A stretch of 64,000 bases of DNA from Paracoccus sp. SCSIO 75233 (GTDB lineage: Bacteria > Pseudomonadota > Alphaproteobacteria > Rhodobacterales > Rhodobacteraceae): contig NZ_CP115757.1 of NCBI RefSeq assembly GCF_027912675.1, forward strand, positions 248,001 through 312,000. Reading direction: 5' to 3'. Numbering within the stretch: position 1 is the first letter of the stretch; every line of letters begins with the position of its first letter. Shown here one piece after another: positions 15,826 through 24,540 of the stretch. The position numbers and the translations under genes were made by a program. The notes under the pieces are model-generated. The model was not told the origin of the DNA. It saw only the letters and a list, made by a program, of their open reading frames with translations, and did no database searches.

Positions 15826-17057
15826 CACCGCCCCCCGATCCGCACCACGTTATTAGCCCCGCCCTCGACAAGCTGCATCACAAACCGCGCCCATGCGTCC
15901 AGAGCGGCCCGCTTTTCGTCGGCATAGTCGTGGCGCTGATAAACAGCGACGATACCGCCGCCCGTCCCGCTGATGTGGTTCAGAACGGCTTCGGTCACGC
16001 GCACCGGGATGCCAAGCCGGGCCATGCCTGTTGCGCAGGTGCGGCGCAGGTCATGAAAGGTCCAGCGGGGAATTTCGACAGGCTCGCCCCGATCCTCTGC
16101 CGCCGCCATTTCCATCGCCTCTGCCAGTTTCGCCCTCGCCTTGTAGAAGCCGCTCACAGGCGAAGAGCCGGTCGTGGTGAAAATATAGCCCTGCTTGCCT
16201 GCAATGCGATCGACGCCCGCCAGAACGCTGCATACCGCCCCGGACAGCGGCACGTCATGCGCCCGCCCGTTCTTTGTCCGATCCGCAGACAGGTGCCACA
16301 GATCGCCCCTGATCTCGCCATCGGTGATTTGCGCCGCCTCGTTCAACCGCTGGCCGGTCAACAGCAGAGCCTTGCCAAGCGGCCCCCAAGGAAAGCCCTC
16401 GGCATCGCAGGCGGTCCAGAACCAGCGGATTTCGTCGTCTGAAAGCACTCTGTCCCGGCTGGATGGCTTTACCGGCGGCTTCACGCCTGCGGTAGGTGCA
16501 ATCTCGATAATCTCGCGCTCAACACACCAGCCGAAAAACTTCGACAGATAGGCCCGGATGCGCACGGCGGTCGTTGCGTGGCCCCGATCAATGATTGCGT
16601 CCAGCAGGTCGAGCACGTCGCGGCGTCCGATGCTCTGAACATTGCGGTCGCCCCAGATCGGCAGGACATGATTATCAAGCGCCTGCCGCACCGCCTTGCC
16701 TGTCCGCAGCTTAGAAAGGTGCCGCTGGTCAAACTGGCCGATCAGGTTCTTAATCTTATCGCGGTCAACCTCGGGTTTGGGTGCTTTCGCTGCCCTGACT
16801 TCCTCGGCTGGGTCGCGCCCTTCGGATGCCGCCGCAAGCGCGTTCCTTGCCCGTTGACGCGCGTCAGCCAGTGAGATGACCGGATATGCGCCTAGGGTCA
16901 TGCGGCGATGGGTGCCGCCGTGTCGGTATCGGACCTGCCAACCCTTTTTTCCGGTCGGCTGCACCACGAGGTAAAGCCCGGTGCAGAGGCTGTCAGGCAC
17001 TTCCTGCCGCCTGTCGCCCGGCTGCATCTTGTCAACGATTGCTGCATTCAATTTCAT
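15825..17057 (-). CDS. int: Tyrosine-type site-specific integrase (DUF4102 arm domain)
   Basis: The recombinase that inserts and excises the island at tRNA-Thr. The 410-aa product begins with the arm-binding DUF4102 domain of P4-type integrases (LYLVVQPTGKKGWQVRYR, MTLGAYPVISLADAR), followed by a SAM-like core-binding domain and the catalytic domain. Catalytic residues are Arg237 (LLTGQRLNEA), His335/Arg338 (FHDLRRT), His361 (VLNHISGT) and Tyr373 (AVYQRHDY). All are intact, so it should be active. The gene sits at the right end, reading inwards, and its promoter region overlaps CTGGGGAAC repeats, which suggests the integrase limits its own expression. Confidence 0.96.
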   Translation of the reverse strand: MKLNAAIVDKMQPGDRRQEVPDSLCTGLYLVVQPTGKKGWQVRYRHGGTHRRMTLGAYPVISLADARQRARNALAAASEGRDPAEEVRAAKAPKPEVDRDKIKNLIGQFDQRHLSKLRTGKAVRQALDNHVLPIWGDRNVQSIGRRDVLDLLDAIIDRGHATTAVRIRAYLSKFFGWCVEREIIEIAPTAGVKPPVKPSSRDRVLSDDEIRWFWTACDAEGFPWGPLGKALLLTGQRLNEAAQITDGEIRGDLWHLSADRTKNGRAHDVPLSGAVCSVLAGVDRIAGKQGYIFTTTGSSPVSGFYKARAKLAEAMEMAAAEDRGEPVEIPRWTFHDLRRTCATGMARLGIPVRVTEAVLNHISGTGGGIVAVYQRHDYADEKRAALDAWARFVMQLVEGGANNVVRIGGR

Positions 17058-17071
17058 AGTCAGATGGCCCT

Positions 17072-17120
17072 CTGGGGAACAGTCTGGGGAACAGAATAGC
17101 GTTTAGCCCCCGTTCCCCAG
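17072..17120 (+). repeat. CTGGGGAAC repeats upstream of integrase (candidate arm-type sites)
   Basis: Direct copies of CTGGGGAAC start at 17072 and 17084 and an inverted copy (GTTCCCCAG) spans 17112-17120. The same motif occurs twice near the left end. Positions just inside both attachment sites fit arm-type binding sites for the DUF4102 domain of the integrase, and they overlap the int promoter. Confidence 0.55.
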
Positions 17121-17223
17121 TGTTAGACTGTGAGGGTCCATATTGTCAATAAATGCTGAAATTAAAGGTGATTTCGCGTGCAGATCGTTTTTCATTGTTT
17201 TGCGTTGATTGTCCGCAAAATCC

Positions 17224-17274
17224 GATTTGTAATCAGAAGGTCGGGGGTTCGATTCCCTCTGCCGGCACCATGAA
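17224..17274 (+). repeat. Right attachment repeat (attR): partial tRNA-Thr 3' end
   Basis: 48 of 51 bases match the 3' part of the tRNA-Thr gene, including the CCA. Two of the differences fall on opposite strands of the T-stem and the third is beside one of them, and the stem still pairs (GGGGG with CCCTC). No D-arm or 5' acceptor strand is present, so this copy is not a functional tRNA. Confidence 0.88.
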
Positions 17275-17356
17275 GATGGGCATCTGAGCTAGATTTTTCT
17301 AACAATAGCTGAAAACGCCATCTGGGGCGTCGATCAAAACGTACTCTATGACCGAA

Positions 17357-17378
17357 AAGCCGCCATCTCTGGCGGCTT
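17357..17378 (-). terminator. Terminator after the RTX gene
   Basis: Perfect 8-bp arms AAGCCGCC and GGCGGCTT surround a 6-nt loop. On the minus strand the stem runs into TTTT, the form of an intrinsic terminator, about 80 bases after the RTX stop. Confidence 0.65.
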
Positions 17379-17457
17379 CTCCGTGACCTTATGAAGATCA
17401 ACAACGCTCTGTTCGGCGGATATGATCAGATGAATGCGCGCATCTTCCGGGTATCAG

Positions 17458-19554
17458 TTAAATTATCAATTCCGGATCTACGAGGATAGCAATATCTAGA
17501 CCGCCAATTGGTGTCAGTTCGCTATCGTCATAATCCGAGATTTCGATAGTAAAGCCGGCGTATATCTCTACTCCCGTGTATGTGGCGGCGGCGTCAAAGT
17601 AGAATGCGCCAGTGACAGGATTCAAAGAAAACTCATGTGGTGCGGACAGCGGATCGGGTTCCACCGAAGTAATCCTGATCGTATCAAGGCCGTCACGATC
17701 TTCAATGCGGAGGCCAGCAAACACCATATCTTGAACTTCACCGCGGAACGAGTCGTCAACTGTTCCCACGGTAATATTGGTGCCGTCCATACGGGTAGTC
17801 TGAAAACTCTGACCTTTGATTGTGAAGGTTCCTTCTGCGGTATCTGTTACCGCTGCGCCGCCAGCCGTTACCTGATAACTGAAGTTGAAATAGTCATCCT
17901 GGTCCGTCTGAAGCTCGTTGATGTTAGACTGTTCCGTACTGACGGTGATGTCGCCATTTGCTTGGGCAAGAACCTGAACATCACGTCCATCGGCTGTCGT
18001 AACTGTCTGTACGGTGCCTAAGTCCAGTTTTACGTTGTCATTACCAACACGAACACTGATTGAGCTCAGTTCAAGAATGCCATTGTCGCTGCTGTCGTTT
18101 GCGAGAACATTATAGGTGACCGATACAATTTCTTCTTCAGCGCCACCCTCGTCCAACATTACGAAGCTGTCGTCATTCAAAACCACGTCTGCCGGTTCGG
18201 GCTCTGGTCCTGTTCCCTTGCCGCCCCCTTCCAGCCACTGCCAATTGGAGGTGATGTTGACCCATTGCTCGCCGTTCAGCGCGATATTGTCGGCGTTGAA
18301 TGCGGCGAAGTCCTGGTTGGATTCGAAAAAGACGGTGATGAACTCGTCATTCGCGCCGGACTTGTCGTCGTCTTTTTCCAGACCCAGCTTTTCGGTGTCG
18401 ATGACAACATAACCACCGGCAGCGGCATAGCCCGGGACGTTATAGACAAATTTGATCGCCCCCTCGTCGACAGCGTCCTGGAACTCGCCGCCGTAATTCG
18501 CCGTGCTGAGGTCGATCAGGTCTTCGCGGCTCTCCCAGTCGCGATTGCCGCCTTCGGACCATTCGCCAGCGTCGAAGCCGATGATGGTGTCGTTGCCGTG
18601 GCCCTTGATGAAGCCAAGCGTGTCGGTCTCATTGTCATCGCCCGGACGCAGCGTATCGTTGCCGGTGCCACCCCAGATGGTGTCGGCGCCAGCGCGGCCG
18701 TGGATCCAGTCATCGCCGTCGCCGCCGTAGATTTCGTCATCGCCGTTATGGTTGTCATCATTCGACACCCACTGGAGACCATCCAGATAATCAACCAGCA
18801 GATGCGGGGCTTCGGTGTTGCCCGGCGCGACATTCTTATCGTCGATGTTGTAAAGCTTGCCCTTGCGCGGGGTCTCGTCGCCGTCGATGACATCGTTGCC
18901 GGCACCACCGAAGAGCAGGTCGTCTTCGTCGCCGCCCAGAACGACATCCTTGCCCTGGTAACCATAAATCGTGTCATTGTCGCGGTTGCCGACCAGCAGG
19001 TCGCTGCCATAACCGCCGCCGATAAGGTCGTCGCCCCAGCCGCCGAAAATCATGTCCCGGCCGCTATTGCCCCACATCGTGTCATTGCCCGATTCTTCCT
19101 GACGGAAAGAGTTCAGGTAGTTGTCATCGATGCCGACATGATCGAGCAGGCCCAGCCAGCTCGCCAGTGGCCCCTGAGTGCCGGTATTGCCGGTATATTG
19201 GCTGATCTTCTCGGCATAGGGATCGAAGCTGCGCACGCCGCTTTCACCGAACATCAGGTCGTTGCCGGTGCCGCCGCCCATATAGTCGCTGCCCGCGCCG
19301 CCATCCATCAGATCGCCGCCGCCGCCGCCATAAGCGGTATCATTGCCGTCGCCGCCAGATACGATGTCGAGATCGCTGTCATTCTCGCCCGCGAAGATCT
19401 GGTCGTCGCCGGTATTGCCGATCAGAAAGTCAGCCCCGTCGTGACCGACAATGGTGTCGTTCCCACCCAGACCGTCGATCCAGTCAGCCGAATACTGGCC
19501 GCCCTCAAGGCGCTCCCCAAGATGGCTGCTATTGGTGATTACGTTGAATGCCAT
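17458..19554 (-). CDS. Large RTX calcium-binding protein, probably type I secreted
   Basis: A 698-residue acidic protein with many RTX nonapeptides of the GGxGxDxxx form: a first block at about residues 26-105 (GGNDTIVGHDGADFLIG), a second near 150-230 (GGWGDDLIGGGYGSDLLVG) and a third near 265-320. These bind calcium and fold outside the cell. The C-terminal third (from about 445) starts with VVLNDDSFVMLDEGG and YNVLANDSSDNG, like the cadherin-like/VCBS domains of secreted adhesins. There is no signal peptide, as expected for type I export, and no ABC exporter gene is nearby. The 240 bases upstream are AT-rich and probably hold the promoter. No enzymatic domain is seen. Confidence 0.85.
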   Translation of the reverse strand: MAFNVITNSSHLGERLEGGQYSADWIDGLGGNDTIVGHDGADFLIGNTGDDQIFAGENDSDLDIVSGGDGNDTAYGGGGGDLMDGGAGSDYMGGGTGNDLMFGESGVRSFDPYAEKISQYTGNTGTQGPLASWLGLLDHVGIDDNYLNSFRQEESGNDTMWGNSGRDMIFGGWGDDLIGGGYGSDLLVGNRDNDTIYGYQGKDVVLGGDEDDLLFGGAGNDVIDGDETPRKGKLYNIDDKNVAPGNTEAPHLLVDYLDGLQWVSNDDNHNGDDEIYGGDGDDWIHGRAGADTIWGGTGNDTLRPGDDNETDTLGFIKGHGNDTIIGFDAGEWSEGGNRDWESREDLIDLSTANYGGEFQDAVDEGAIKFVYNVPGYAAAGGYVVIDTEKLGLEKDDDKSGANDEFITVFFESNQDFAAFNADNIALNGEQWVNITSNWQWLEGGGKGTGPEPEPADVVLNDDSFVMLDEGGAEEEIVSVTYNVLANDSSDNGILELSSISVRVGNDNVKLDLGTVQTVTTADGRDVQVLAQANGDITVSTEQSNINELQTDQDDYFNFSYQVTAGGAAVTDTAEGTFTIKGQSFQTTRMDGTNITVGTVDDSFRGEVQDMVFAGLRIEDRDGLDTIRITSVEPDPLSAPHEFSLNPVTGAFYFDAAATYTGVEIYAGFTIEISDYDDSELTPIGGLDIAILVDPELII

Positions 19555-19798
19555 TCTTATATAAACCTACTCGTTATGCGCGCACTACCCTCGGGGATAT
19601 GTAAAATATGCCTGCAAGATTTTAAATGTGGTTATTTAGGTAACTTATGTGCTTAGGGTTCCGCCAAAATAATTTTTATTAGCTTCCAGAATTTTTAATT
19701 AGTTTCGGGGTCTTCGATTTCACATCTCGAGATAGATCGCGTCTCGAAGACGGCGAAGGGCAAAGCGAAAGTCATCTGATCGCCCGATAAGCGGTCTC

Positions 19799-20914
19799 TC
19801 AGATAGTTGCGTTCTGGATCGCCTGAGGGCCCACAGAATCGCTCGAACCCGCAGGATTGCCGCCCTCCAGCAGGTCCAGAAGGATCGGATAGACGGCATC
19901 AGGGTTCGATCCCGGCTCAAGCGGATCAACGATCTCATGTCCCAAGCCAAGCTTCTCCGGAATGCGGTAGCGGGCGACGTTGGCACCGGAGCCAGCGCTC
20001 AGATCAGCGAAGCTCTCGGCCATGCTATTGTTGATCGCCTTGTCGTTGTCGTTTGTGACCAGCGTTACGTTTTGCACGACGCAGCTTCCCTTTTCGGCGA
20101 TCTTGCGTGCCGCGAAGCCGAGGCGGAGGACTTCTGCGGTGCCGCGTGTCGATTGCCGCTTATAGGCGTGTGGCATGCCCTCGAATTTCTCGCGCAGCAG
20201 CGGGTCTTTCCAGACGGAAATGGGTGGCAGGATCAGCATGATCTTCATGGCGAGCATATTGAGGCGCATACCGATCCCCGGCAGTCCAAGGAACGGCGCG
20301 AGCATGACAGCGCGGTCGACATCACCCCGGTTCTGGGAAACCCAGGCGGAGACGGTGCCGCCCGCTGATATCCCGCAAACGATCACACGCGCGCCAAGTC
20401 CGGCTGCGATATCGACGGTCTGGTCGCCGAACCGCGCCAGTTGCCCGGCTGTCAGATCGTCAAGCGCGTCGGTGGCCCTGTCCTTGTGGCCGTTGCGGGG
20501 CATTCGCGCCACCAGCACATTATGCCCCCGTGCGTGCAGAAGCGGGGCAAAATCCACGAAGGCCTGAGGGCAGCTAGATATGCCGTGTATCAGGACGAAC
20601 GACATGTCCGTGCTTTTGCCGTGATGCAGCACATAGGGGTGGCAGAGCGGGTTCAAACGATCTGCGGTTTGTGCAAGCTCGTTTTCGATGCGCGACATAC
20701 TCTCGTTGAAATCGCGACAGGGGGCCGGCGCGGATACGAGCGATTTGGTCCGGATCGGCATCAGCAGCGCGCCTGCCAGCAGCACAGCGATTGCGCCGGT
20801 ACATAGGGCGAGTGCAACCGGCCAGGAGGTCGCCCAGGCCAACAACACCAGAGCGACGCCGAAAACCGCAAGAAGCAATGCAAATCCGACGAGGACTTTC
20901 TGCGTGACGCTCAT
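19799..20914 (-). CDS. Membrane-anchored alpha/beta hydrolase
   Basis: A 371-aa protein with two N-terminal membrane spans (about residues 7-28 and 32-53) followed by an alpha/beta-hydrolase domain. The oxyanion region is FVLIHGISSCPQAF, the nucleophile elbow is CGISAGG (G-x-S-x-G), and a late His is in LGHEIVDP. An acidic residue for the triad is not certain. The substrate is unknown; a membrane-facing esterase, lipase or peptidase is possible. Its ATG overlaps the stop of the upstream gene (ATGA), and the three genes 22522 to 19799 look like one operon. Confidence 0.82.
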   Translation of the reverse strand: MSVTQKVLVGFALLLAVFGVALVLLAWATSWPVALALCTGAIAVLLAGALLMPIRTKSLVSAPAPCRDFNESMSRIENELAQTADRLNPLCHPYVLHHGKSTDMSFVLIHGISSCPQAFVDFAPLLHARGHNVLVARMPRNGHKDRATDALDDLTAGQLARFGDQTVDIAAGLGARVIVCGISAGGTVSAWVSQNRGDVDRAVMLAPFLGLPGIGMRLNMLAMKIMLILPPISVWKDPLLREKFEGMPHAYKRQSTRGTAEVLRLGFAARKIAEKGSCVVQNVTLVTNDNDKAINNSMAESFADLSAGSGANVARYRIPEKLGLGHEIVDPLEPGSNPDAVYPILLDLLEGGNPAGSSDSVGPQAIQNATI

Positions 20915-21888
20915 GAAGATATTTCCTTTTGCGAATGTGCTGCGGCTTTGTCCGAAGACAGCATTTCCTCGACGGCGTTGGCAATTTCACTGACGGTCTC
21001 ATCCAGCCGCGACATGCTGTGTTGCCATTCCGACGGGTCGAGATAGCCGCCTGCGCCGGAATGAACGATATCCGGCAGGCTGACCTCCCGAAGGCGGTTA
21101 CCGGTGATTGCCTGATTCCAGCTTGATCCGATGGAAGACGCCCAGCGTCCGGGAAAGACGAACCGGCCCAGGCGGTAGACGGAATCCTTGTCGCCGTAGA
21201 TCGAAATCAGCTCTTCCGCATCGGCAATGCCGGGATCAGCCGACATCACGCCGCCGAAGGCGAGGACAGACACTGGTCCCCGGGTGATTTCCCGAAGATA
21301 TGGCACCGCGCCGACGGCGATCTGACCGCCCCCGCTGGACCCGAGAAGGATGACTGGCATGCCGCTTCCAAACGGATAACCCGCAGCCCCGAGCCGGTCA
21401 GAGGCGATATGGGCAATGCTGTGGCTATAAAGGGGACCATAGCGATGATCCGCCGAGACCAGCACCTGATACAGGTTGCGGATATTCAGCGTCGCTGCGA
21501 GCATCGAGCCGCCGGCAGCCCTTCGTTTGCCGACCACGCGCCAGAACCATGAAAAGAACCTTTGCCCGGTCAGCAGCGGTCGTCCGGACGGCGCGTAGGG
21601 AAAGACATCCCGCACGATCCGCGCATTCGGCAATCTGGCAGCAAGACGGTCGAGGAAGCGCGACTCCGCCTCCAAAAGCGCCTCCCCCGAGATTGAGCCG
21701 ATGCCGGAAACAAAGACGATAAAGACATCGACGCCCTGTTCCGCCGTGGTGTCGCCATCCGGGTTCGGTGCGATATCGGGGAGTTCGCCATATCGCGCAA
21801 ATTGCAGCGTCTCCAGCGGCGACAGCAGGAATGTCACCGCAATCGCGACCAAAATGATCGAAAGCGCACCGGCGATAAGCGGGATCAT
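20911..21888 (-). CDS. Membrane-anchored alpha/beta-hydrolase-like protein
   Basis: A 325-aa protein with one N-terminal membrane span (residues 2-23) and a long domain that starts VDVFIVFVSGIGSISGEALLEAE and has a nucleophile-like turn LLGSSGGGQIAVGA. A late His occurs in LPDIVHSGAGGYLD. These features fit a divergent alpha/beta hydrolase with a Ser in a GSSGG loop. It is translationally coupled to the downstream hydrolase gene. The pair may act on the same or successive substrates at the membrane. No named family recognised. Confidence 0.72.
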   Translation of the reverse strand: MIPLIAGALSIILVAIAVTFLLSPLETLQFARYGELPDIAPNPDGDTTAEQGVDVFIVFVSGIGSISGEALLEAESRFLDRLAARLPNARIVRDVFPYAPSGRPLLTGQRFFSWFWRVVGKRRAAGGSMLAATLNIRNLYQVLVSADHRYGPLYSHSIAHIASDRLGAAGYPFGSGMPVILLGSSGGGQIAVGAVPYLREITRGPVSVLAFGGVMSADPGIADAEELISIYGDKDSVYRLGRFVFPGRWASSIGSSWNQAITGNRLREVSLPDIVHSGAGGYLDPSEWQHSMSRLDETVSEIANAVEEMLSSDKAAAHSQKEISS

Positions 21889-21925
21889 AGGGTTACCGCG
21901 CGCAGCGCTTTGCCGTCATTTGCGC

Positions 21926-22522
21926 TCATATCGGTCTTCCCGCCGCAAAGCGCCGGATCGCATTGACCAGACCGGCCAGCGGTCGCCCGAGCGTTGCTGC
22001 AAACAGGAAATGAGTAAACCAACCGGCGAATGCCACGATCAGGGCGGCATGGACCGGCATCGCCAGCCCTTTATGCAGGGCATAGAAGATCAGGATCGTT
22101 GACCAGAGCCGCAGCATTCTCTCAATGCCCTCACCGAAATAGGGCATCAGAACGAGGATGCCGAACAGGAAAGGTGCGTGGGCGAGGGCCACGATCCAGA
22201 ACAACCGTTCATCCGAAATCCTGTCATTGAGGAAGATACGGTCGGCCACCACGGCGCAGGCGGCCAGCACCAGCGCTGTGCCGACGAATACCAGTCCCTC
22301 GGACAGGTAAACCGGCAATTGTCGCCGTCCGGGCACGCGGTTCAGGGCAAGAATGGCGGCGGAGCCGAGCGCGCGAGACACCCCGGCAAAGAACACCATT
22401 ATGAGCGTCAACCGGCGTAGCTCGGGCGTCGAGCCTGCGGCGCGGAACGTATCGACGTCGAAAGAAGCCGCCGACAGCCCGAGGCTGAATGCCTCTGCAA
22501 TCATTAAAAAGAAATCGCCCAT
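21926..22522 (-). CDS. Polytopic membrane protein (Yip1-like layout)
   Basis: A 198-residue protein with about four or five hydrophobic segments (around LIMVFFAGVSRALGSAAIL, GLVFVGTALVLAACAVVA, IVALAHAPFLFGILVLM, and AALIVAFAGWFTHFLF). A short charged N-terminal part precedes them. The architecture resembles YIP1-domain proteins, but I would not insist on that. The ATG start is preferred; a GTG eight codons upstream is possible and neither has a strong ribosome site. It is the first gene of a three-gene unit with the two hydrolase-like genes, 37 bases downstream. Confidence 0.7.
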   Translation of the reverse strand: MGDFFLMIAEAFSLGLSAASFDVDTFRAAGSTPELRRLTLIMVFFAGVSRALGSAAILALNRVPGRRQLPVYLSEGLVFVGTALVLAACAVVADRIFLNDRISDERLFWIVALAHAPFLFGILVLMPYFGEGIERMLRLWSTILIFYALHKGLAMPVHAALIVAFAGWFTHFLFAATLGRPLAGLVNAIRRFAAGRPI

Positions 22523-22856
22523 AATCGCTGCTTTACCAAAATCCACCTATCAACATATGCTATTTTCATAGCAGACATTCGGAAAGACTAGGCGATATGC
22601 GAAACACTTGCATGACGCGATCAAGGCGCGGCACAACGCGCCGCCACGATCCTCGCTCAGCCGCAAACTATCGCGAGACGGCACCGGAGATTTGTGGCCA
22701 TCGATCCGGTTGTCGGTCGCTTTCCGACGGTATTACGTTGCGACCGCGACGCCGTGTGCCGGGACTGGATTGTCCGCCCGGTCGCGCGGCCTTTGTCTGT
22801 GCGGCGGTCTCGCGCAAGGCGCGGCAAACTCCGCTAAATCGATAACCGACCGAATG
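22523..22856. other. Intergenic, no gene seen
   Basis: About 330 bases. The first 60 bases upstream of the membrane-protein gene are AT-rich and could contain its promoter. The rest is GC-rich with only short, Arg-rich frames. No repeat or RNA structure stood out. Confidence 0.4.
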
Positions 22857-23408
22857 TCAGTTCTGCCAGACTTCGACCTCCGGCAGGTCCGTAATGGAAA
22901 CACCCAGCGTTTGCATTGCCGCGAGTGATATCTGGCTGCCTGCACCGCCGCCGCTCAGCGGTTGCAGGTCGAGATTGACCGACTTGCCGTTCGCCGGATT
23001 GACGACGCGGCCCTTGGCGGGGGCGCTGACAAGCGGGGTCTTGATCCAGAAACCGCCCTCCGTCGCATCGCCGAGCGAGGCGACCGTCGTGCCCAGCCGT
23101 CCCCCGCCGGTCGCCGGTGCGGTCGCGGCGGCTTTCTCCTCAGCGGAAGTCGTGTCGAGTGCTGCGACACTTTGTCCGCCGCCGGTTAGCATCGCCCCGG
23201 CGGACTGGGTCTGTGTGGTCACGGTGACGGGTGTGGATGCAGGTTCAACGTAAGCGCCAGCAGGGGCTGTGGTTGCGGTCACGGTGACCGCTTCGCCGCT
23301 TTGCAGCGCCTCAGCCTCGCTTCGGGACACGATGCTGTCCGCGCCCTTGCCGCAGGCACTCAGTCCAAAGGCGGACAGACACAGCATGGCGGCTATGTTT
23401 CTGTTCAT
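22857..23408 (-). CDS. Lipoprotein of unknown function
   Basis: A 183-residue lipoprotein with lipobox LSAC after a hydrophobic signal (MNRNIAAMLCLSAFGLSAC). The start is the ATG behind GGAGCCGC. The mature part has a Thr/Ala-rich disordered region (residues 40-110) and a C-terminal domain with GGFWIKTPLVSAPAKGRVVNP, NGKSVNLDLQPLSG and a final VSITDLPEVEVWQN. The C-terminal motif suggests a small peptidoglycan- or envelope-associated domain, but I do not recognise the family. It is transcribed away from moaA and is probably monocistronic. Confidence 0.78.
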   Translation of the reverse strand: MNRNIAAMLCLSAFGLSACGKGADSIVSRSEAEALQSGEAVTVTATTAPAGAYVEPASTPVTVTTQTQSAGAMLTGGGQSVAALDTTSAEEKAAATAPATGGGRLGTTVASLGDATEGGFWIKTPLVSAPAKGRVVNPANGKSVNLDLQPLSGGGAGSQISLAAMQTLGVSITDLPEVEVWQN

Positions 23409-23507
23409 ATGCGGCTCCAATTCCGATCTCGGGCAAGCTAGCCGGGGTCAACGGGACGTGCAATGCTTGCGCTTGAAGGAATGCCCGCCTCTCATTAACT
23501 TCAACAT

Positions 23508-24512
23508 ATGCAAACCGCGCCGCTCATTGACCCTTTTGCCCGCCCGATCACCTATTTGCGGGTGTCGGTGACGGATCGCTGCGATTTTCGCTGCACCTAT
23601 TGCATGGCCGAGCATATGCAGTTCCTCCCCAAGCGCGACCTGCTGTCGCTGGAGGAGTTGGACCGTCTTTGCACGGCGTTCATTGGCCTTGGCGTGCGTA
23701 AGCTGCGGATCACCGGGGGCGAACCTCTGGTCCGGCGCGACATCATGCATTTCTTCCGCTCCATTTCGCGCCATCTGGGGGACGGGCTGGATGAGTTGAC
23801 ACTGACCACCAATGGCAGCCAGCTTGGGCGGTTTGCCGCTGATCTGGCGGCGATCGGGGTGCGGCGCGTGAATGTCTCGCTTGATACGCTCGACGAGGCC
23901 AAATTTGCCGAGATCACACGCTGGGGCCGATTGCCGCAGGTGATGGAGGGGATTGCGGCTGCGAAGGCTGCAGGGCTGCGGGTCAAGATCAATGCCGTCG
24001 CCCTGAAGGGGTTCAACGAAGATGAGCTTTTCACGCTCACTGATTGGTGCGCGGCAGAGGGGCATGACCTGACCTTTATCGAGGTCATGCCTATGGGCGA
24101 TATCGGCGGCGAGGATCGGCTGGATCAATACTGGCCGCTATCGGATCTGCGCGCGCGGCTGGCGGAACGCTACACGCTGATCGATCTGGCCGAACGGACG
24201 GGCGGGCCGGCGCGCTATGTCCGGGTTGCACAGAGCGATCAGAAGATCGGCTTCATCACCCCGCTCACGCATAATTTCTGTGAAAGCTGCAACCGGGTCC
24301 GCGTTACCTGCACCGGCGAGTTGTTCATGTGCCTCGGACAGGAGGATCGGGCTGATCTGCGCGCGCCGCTGCGCGCTTCGCCGGATGATGCGCTGCTGAC
24401 GGATGCGATCCGGGCCGCGATCGCCCGCAAGCCGAAAGGCCATGATTTCGACTATTCCCGACAGAGCATTGCCGGACAAATGACCCGGCATATGAGCCAC
24501 ACGGGCGGCTGA
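23508..24512 (+). CDS. moaA: GTP 3',8-cyclase MoaA
   Basis: A radical SAM enzyme that starts molybdenum-cofactor synthesis by rearranging GTP to 3',8-cyclo-GTP. The N-terminal 4Fe-4S/SAM motif is C25-x3-C29-x2-C32 in [10 protein letters not shown], and GGEPL is the SAM-binding loop. The second cluster is near the C-terminus in [20 protein letters not shown], and the C-terminal GG tail (SHTGG), needed for activity, is intact. The length of 334 aa is typical. No other moa gene is in the window. A perfect hairpin covers its stop codon. Confidence 0.96.
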   Translation: MQTAPLIDPFARPITYLRVSVTDRCDFRCTYCMAEHMQFLPKRDLLSLEELDRLCTAFIGLGVRKLRITGGEPLVRRDIMHFFRSISRHLGDGLDELTLTTNGSQLGRFAADLAAIGVRRVNVSLDTLDEAKFAEITRWGRLPQVMEGIAAAKAAGLRVKINAVALKGFNEDELFTLTDWCAAEGHDLTFIEVMPMGDIGGEDRLDQYWPLSDLRARLAERYTLIDLAERTGGPARYVRVAQSDQKIGFITPLTHNFCESCNRVRVTCTGELFMCLGQEDRADLRAPLRASPDDALLTDAIRAAIARKPKGHDFDYSRQSIAGQMTRHMSHTGG

Positions 24513-24540
24513 ACGCCGCCCGCCAGCCTATCCGGCGGGC
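24502..24540. terminator. Two overlapping hairpins between convergent moaA and amidohydrolase genes
   Basis: CGGGCGGC-TGAAC-GCCGCCCG (24502-24522) covers the moaA stop. GCCCGCC (24518) pairs with GGCGGGC (24534-24540) and covers the stop of the opposite gene. The stems share bases, so they are mutually exclusive, one suited to each direction of transcription. Confidence 0.65.

Larger units (their letters stand above)
6383..17274. mobile_element. Capsid-forming PICI-like satellite integrated in tRNA-Thr
   Basis: A 10.9-kb element is bounded by 51-bp imperfect direct repeats of the tRNA-Thr 3' part. Leftward gene order from the right end is tyrosine integrase, a 141-aa protein, AlpA-like regulator, two small genes, RepA-like ATPase, a possible tiny gene, TerL, HNH nuclease, major capsid, prohead protease, connector, portal, and a DUF2158 protein. 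A two-gene rightward module sits at the left end. There are no tail, lysis or CI-type repressor genes. A full HK97 head module without tails, together with int, alpA and rep, is the published hallmark of capsid-forming phage-inducible chromosomal islands. A tail-deleted prophage remnant is the main alternative, but every head gene is intact and tightly overlapped, which argues for selection. Confidence 0.8.

Noticed and set aside
6383..17274. Gene transfer agent cluster, as common in Rhodobacterales
   Set aside because: GTAs carry tail and baseplate genes, have portal before capsid, and lack integrase, AlpA and attachment repeats. This element is the opposite in each respect.
17192..17404. 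Minus-strand frame containing GRGNRTPDLLITN
   Set aside because: This is the antisense translation of the tRNA-Thr 3' fragment, a well-known false gene call; it overlaps the attR repeat.
18265..19656. 463-aa plus-strand frame rich in Val, Ala and Ile
   Set aside because: Complement of the RTX repeats; its repetitive hydrophobic pattern is just the antisense of Gly-Asp repeats.
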